64,000 nt of DNA from Odiellus spinosus (lineage: Eukaryota > Arthropoda > Arachnida > Opiliones > Phalangiidae): NCBI GenBank assembly GCA_963920705.1, contig OY987237.1:6106601-6170600 (forward strand). Direction: 5' to 3'. The position numbers and the translations under genes were made by a program. Below, piece by piece: positions 61,001 through 64,000 of this stretch (its first letter is position 1; the number at the start of each line of letters is the position of its first letter). The notes under the pieces were generated by a model that saw nothing but the letters and a program-made list of their open reading frames with translations, ran no database searches and was not told where the DNA came from.

Positions 61001-61300
61001 GATGGCAAAGACTAAATAATAATAAATTTAACGGGAAATATAACACTGATTTCCGGAAGTTGATGAGACCCAGCCTAAAGGTTCATTTTACTATTTTTTC
61101 CGTATCCCACACATAGAGGATAGAATATGTTTCTAGGTAAAACTTAAGAATCAATAAGCCAATAAAACTGGATAATAGTAATTATAACCGAACCTTATGA
61201 TTCTTCTTCTAAAAACGATGAACAGTATTCCTAGGCCAATAATTATAATTACGACAGTCACTGTGGCGGCTGCAATCTGTTGAGTCTTTTCTTTGGTCAT
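56631..61300 (-). CDS. TM7: signal-anchor membrane protein without ectodomain (195 aa)
   Basis: Exons: 61300..61194, 60967..60944 (24 nt), 60630..60576 and 57032..56631 (196 codons with stop). The ATG at 61300 has an in-frame TAG two codons upstream, so the protein starts seven residues before its membrane segment ('QIAAATVTVVIIIIGLGILF', about 8-30). That segment is followed by 'RRRIIR'. By the positive-inside rule the tail faces the cytosol, as in the other TM proteins, but there is no signal peptide. The membrane exon ends in phase 2, and the last exon is entered in phase 0 after a 55-nt exon, as in TM3 and TM4. The tail is basic with 'RRKSSLRNST' and an acidic patch 'DLENIPDLDNEL', and has no PPxY. 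The 24-nt exon and the GTTCGG donor are the weakest parts. The 3.5-kb last intron carries several elements. Confidence 0.68.
57191..57594. mobile_element. TTAA-AGGGAG element copy in a TM7 intron
   Basis: The left end is GGGGAGAATGTAATCTAAC and the right end GGTTGCATTCTCC. Inner arms AATAGGCTTGGCTGGATTC and GAATCCAGCTAAGCCTATT pair. Both ends have lost the TTAA. Confidence 0.7.
58003..58042. repeat. Poly-T tract
   Basis: About 38 T residues in the TM7 intron. Shorter tracts occur at 56022-56041 (T) and 20838-20854 (G). Confidence 0.9.
58296..58578. repeat. Two small hairpin elements side by side
   Basis: The first pairs AATTCAGCAAAGTGGACCAA with TTGGTCCACTTTTGTTGAATT. The second (58446-58578) pairs GGTTTAATCAGATTTA with TAAATCTGATTAAACC and ends in TCAGAC-type tips. 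Both lie in the last TM7 intron. Confidence 0.65.
58644..58971 (+). mobile_element. CAGAAGCC element, copy 5, in a TM7 intron
   Basis: A 328-bp copy with a small internal deletion. It is flanked by CTATAGG and CTATAGA, a 7-bp duplication with one mismatch. It lies in the last intron of TM7. Confidence 0.88.
60253..60408. repeat. GAACTC-rich repeat, inverted relative of 19787-19918
   Basis: It reads GCAGACAGTCGCGAACTC at the left and AAGAGTGTCTGACC at the right, with internal TCAAAGCTGAACTC. It is a small dispersed element in the TM7 intron. An open frame of 119 codons overlaps it and is rejected. Confidence 0.6.
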
Positions 61301-63471
61301 GGTCTAAGACTCGCGCCACCATTCGGTCACCATTTGTTACCCGTAAGTGACTAGCATTCCTTGAAATCCATCAATCTTTCTCAATACATCGTTCTTACAA
61401 ATGTTTTTCAAAATCAAATTCCGAGTGATGAACTATTTATTACATTGTCCAGTTAGTAAGACTGACTTAGTTATTTTTTAAAAGTTCCGCGATGTCGCGA
61501 ACTTGGTACGCGCTGTTGAGGCGGAAAGATCGTACTGTATTAAAGATTCAATTTGTGGGAATATTTTCCTAGTATATTTTCTGTCGCACGATGATAGTTG
61601 ATAGTAACGCGTTTATTCCAACCATTCCTCGAGTATGCGATAACTAACTTCAATCGTGACGTTGGTGACTTTATCGTATACGCGATTTGGGTTGCGAGTA
61701 TTTTTCCAAAAAGTATTTTAAACAAAGACCTTGATAGTTGTAATCATTTGTCACGGCTTCGTGAATTTTTCGCTCGCGTAAATGTGGTTGATTTTCAAAA
61801 TAAAGTTTCCTAATAGGTTTGCCGAAGCAGTTTCCAGATTTAGTGTAGTTTTTGACCGACAATATTAGGAAAAAATTGCTTGAGCCGCATTCTCTATGAT
61901 ATTGTGACCTTTTTTAACGCACGTTTTGACTATTGTGTTTTGCTCAGAGGAAAATTTAATGTACAGAAAACGCGAGCCTGAGAGTGGATCGATTGTCGGG
62001 GCGGTTCAGTCTTTCCTCCCTCTTCCTATATTTTAAGAAAATAAAACCCTTTCCCGTTGTCCTGTTGGTTTGCTCTCGAAATCGATTTATAATGTGCACA
62101 TTTCCGTCTCGAGTTTTTTTCTCTCTCTCTCTCCTTGGACACCAACAGTTGGTTTGAGTTACTCGAATCAATTAAGAGCGAAGCAACGCCTTTATAGCTT
62201 CTATACTTAAATATATACCATTACCACAGTCAAATTGACGCTGTTAATTCGATTAAATTGTACATTATCTGCGTCAGCAGATGTCAAAGTTTTAGACTTA
62301 TGTAGGTATACTTTGCTTAAACTCATAAATTGTTTCAGAAATATGTTTGAGGGTTGACATCGAGATATATATACTGTATATATTTCTCATTGCTTAAAAG
62401 GGTTTCTTTGGAACAAGCAAAATCTGGGACAAACTAATACACATTTAATGGTAAACCTCGTGTAATCGTGTAAAAAACAAAACGAAAAATCGTGTCTTAA
62501 AGTGGAAGGCAATCCTTCCTTTTTAGCCACACAAGCAGTCCAATACTAATTTTGGTTCAACTTCAATACCAAGTGATTGACTTTCAAATTGATTCAAAAT
62601 TCGATAATTCACTTTTCGATCATTTGAAGTTGATCAATTGGATAAAATTCCTTATCGATCATTTGAAAGTCGATCAAATGAATAGTTTCCTCATAGTGCA
62701 GAGTTTCGCTGTGGTATAAACTTAGAATTAAGTGGTAAATAAGGTCAGATAATCAACATATAAAGTGTACTACCAACCCGAAATTTAGTTAGTTAAAAAG
62801 TCGTGATAAAGGTTAAATAATGGTAAAAAATTTAATTTTAAATATAATTTTATTACGTTAAGGCAAAACCCTAGTTTTATTTACAGTTTACGTCGTAAAT
62901 ATATTTTTAATAATTTATTCGTATATATTTTTCTTCTAATATTGTTTACCATTTACCATTTTTTTACCTTTATTTAAAATTATTTACCAGTGCTGTGAAC
63001 TAAATTCGAAAAGTGGTGTTTTTGGAACCTTGCGTATATGCTAGCGAACTCTTTTTAAAGGTCATATTTGCTTGAGTATCTGTCTGTTTAAAGTTTTGTA
63101 TTGTACAATTATTTATAGCTAACGTTGTCTGCTACAAATTGAAGATGTTTTCTTTACGAACACGTCACTCTATTGCATTTGTAGCCGCAGCCGCGCAGGT
63201 CACGACCGTTTTTCTAGTCAATTCTATGCTACTTTAACATTACTGTTATACTCCTACCATATTACTCTGCGCGCTGATTTACATAAATTCAGCAAACAGT
63301 ACTTATTATTTTGGGCCAATTTAATGGTAAACAAGGACAAACAAGGCATATACAAGGAAACTTTGGTACGAAACGGTCGATTTTCACCCAATGAGGTATT
63401 CGCGTTTGTTTAAAAATAGTATGTGCAATAGTTAGATTAACATACAATTGATATTATTCCTAATGGGAGGT
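61301..63471. other. Upstream of TM7
   Basis: No gene recognised. A CT-rich tract at about 62110-62134 could belong to a promoter. At 62575-62695 the motif CGATCATTTGAA and its complement recur several times. Overlapping open frames of 61-71 codons at 61540-62171 look random. Confidence 0.4.
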
Positions 63472-63895
63472 TAAAGGGACAGTGAAGAGAAAAACAAGTT
63501 TTTTAGTGGTTTTTGCTTCTACAAATAAATGTTTCCGTAGTAAAACATTCAAAATGTGTCTCTGAATTGTGTTAAAAATCGGAAAAGATTCAGGTTTTGG
63601 CATTTTATTAAAAGAAGAACCTCCGACTAATCAAAAGATGCCACGCAATTCGTTTAATAAAATTTCCGCGACACATACTGCCGCGCACTTTTTGAAATAC
63701 GCACAGTAGCGATTAGCGAGTACAAGTTCAGCACGTGCCGGGGATATTTTATTAACATAATGGCGGGAAGTCTCTTGATTAGTCGGAGGTTCTTCTTTTA
63801 ATTCAATGCCAAAATGTGATATTATTTTTGCAAAGTTCGGAGATATTTCACAAATGTTTTAATACGCGAATAAGTCAAATTTTTTATAGTAGAAT
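63472..63895. mobile_element. TTAA-AGGG fold-back element, interrupted by copy 6
   Basis: It starts TTAAAGGGACAGTGAAGAG. The block around 63612 ('GAACCTCCGACTAATCAAAA') recurs inverted at 63778. The same inverted block is found in the elements at 23360 and 40771. The right end is displaced by the insertion at 63896. Confidence 0.65.
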
Positions 63896-64000
63896 CAGAA
63901 GCCGATGAAGCCCTCCTTTGAAGTCTATTACTCCCGGGTCTTGTTTACCCCTCTTTGTATGGGTTAGTTTCAGAAAGCGCGATTCGTACGCCTCCTAACG
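63896..64000 (+). mobile_element. CAGAAGCC element, copy 6, cut by the window edge
   Basis: The left 105 bp of a further copy. It is inserted inside the TTAA-AGGGACAG element that begins at 63472, so it is the younger of the two. Confidence 0.85.

Overview
The window looks like nuclear DNA of an invertebrate metazoan. It is AT-rich. Its genes are split by many short introns with GT-AG sites. It carries NLR/STAND-like genes and a dense set of non-autonomous DNA transposons. I cannot name the phylum from the sequence. All ten gene models lie on the minus strand, so they read from high to low coordinates. I built the models by hand from splice sites, reading-frame phase and open frames; no transcript or database evidence was available.

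Layout from the left edge. Positions 1-2570 hold the 5' part of a NACHT-like gene (NLR-1) that runs off the window. Positions 6421-8301 hold a paralogue, NLR-2. In both, the Walker A Ser/Thr and the Walker B acidic residues are degenerate. Positions 11286-17344 hold a 12-coding-exon gene for a 1240-residue, probably nuclear protein with a Ser/Gln/Tyr-rich N-terminal half, an unrecognised middle domain, one tesmin-type CXC motif and a Cys-rich C-terminus.

Positions 19933-61300 hold seven genes in a row (called TM1 to TM7 here, left to right) for small single-pass membrane proteins. Six have a signal peptide; TM7 begins at its membrane segment. TM1, TM2 and TM3 carry a short ectodomain made of two Cys-rich exon modules (A then B). 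TM4, TM5 and TM6 have almost no ectodomain. Most share one intron-phase plan: phase 1 after the signal and ectodomain exons, phase 2 after the membrane exon, then phase 0. TM1 and TM3 tails carry PPxY motifs of the kind bound by WW domains. I read this as a locally duplicated, fast-diverging membrane-protein family. A receptor or adaptor role, perhaps linked to the neighbouring NLR-like genes, is inference only.

The rest is repeat-rich. There are six copies of a roughly 335-bp inverted-repeat element with 7-bp target duplications. Other families end in TTAA-AGGGAG or in CTAGGACTATTAAC, and there are several hairpin elements. A 28-bp minisatellite of about 78 units sits next to an element terminus at 29136-31342, and a 35-bp minisatellite lies at 42955-43385. 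I saw no rRNA, convincing tRNA, CRISPR array or transposase gene.
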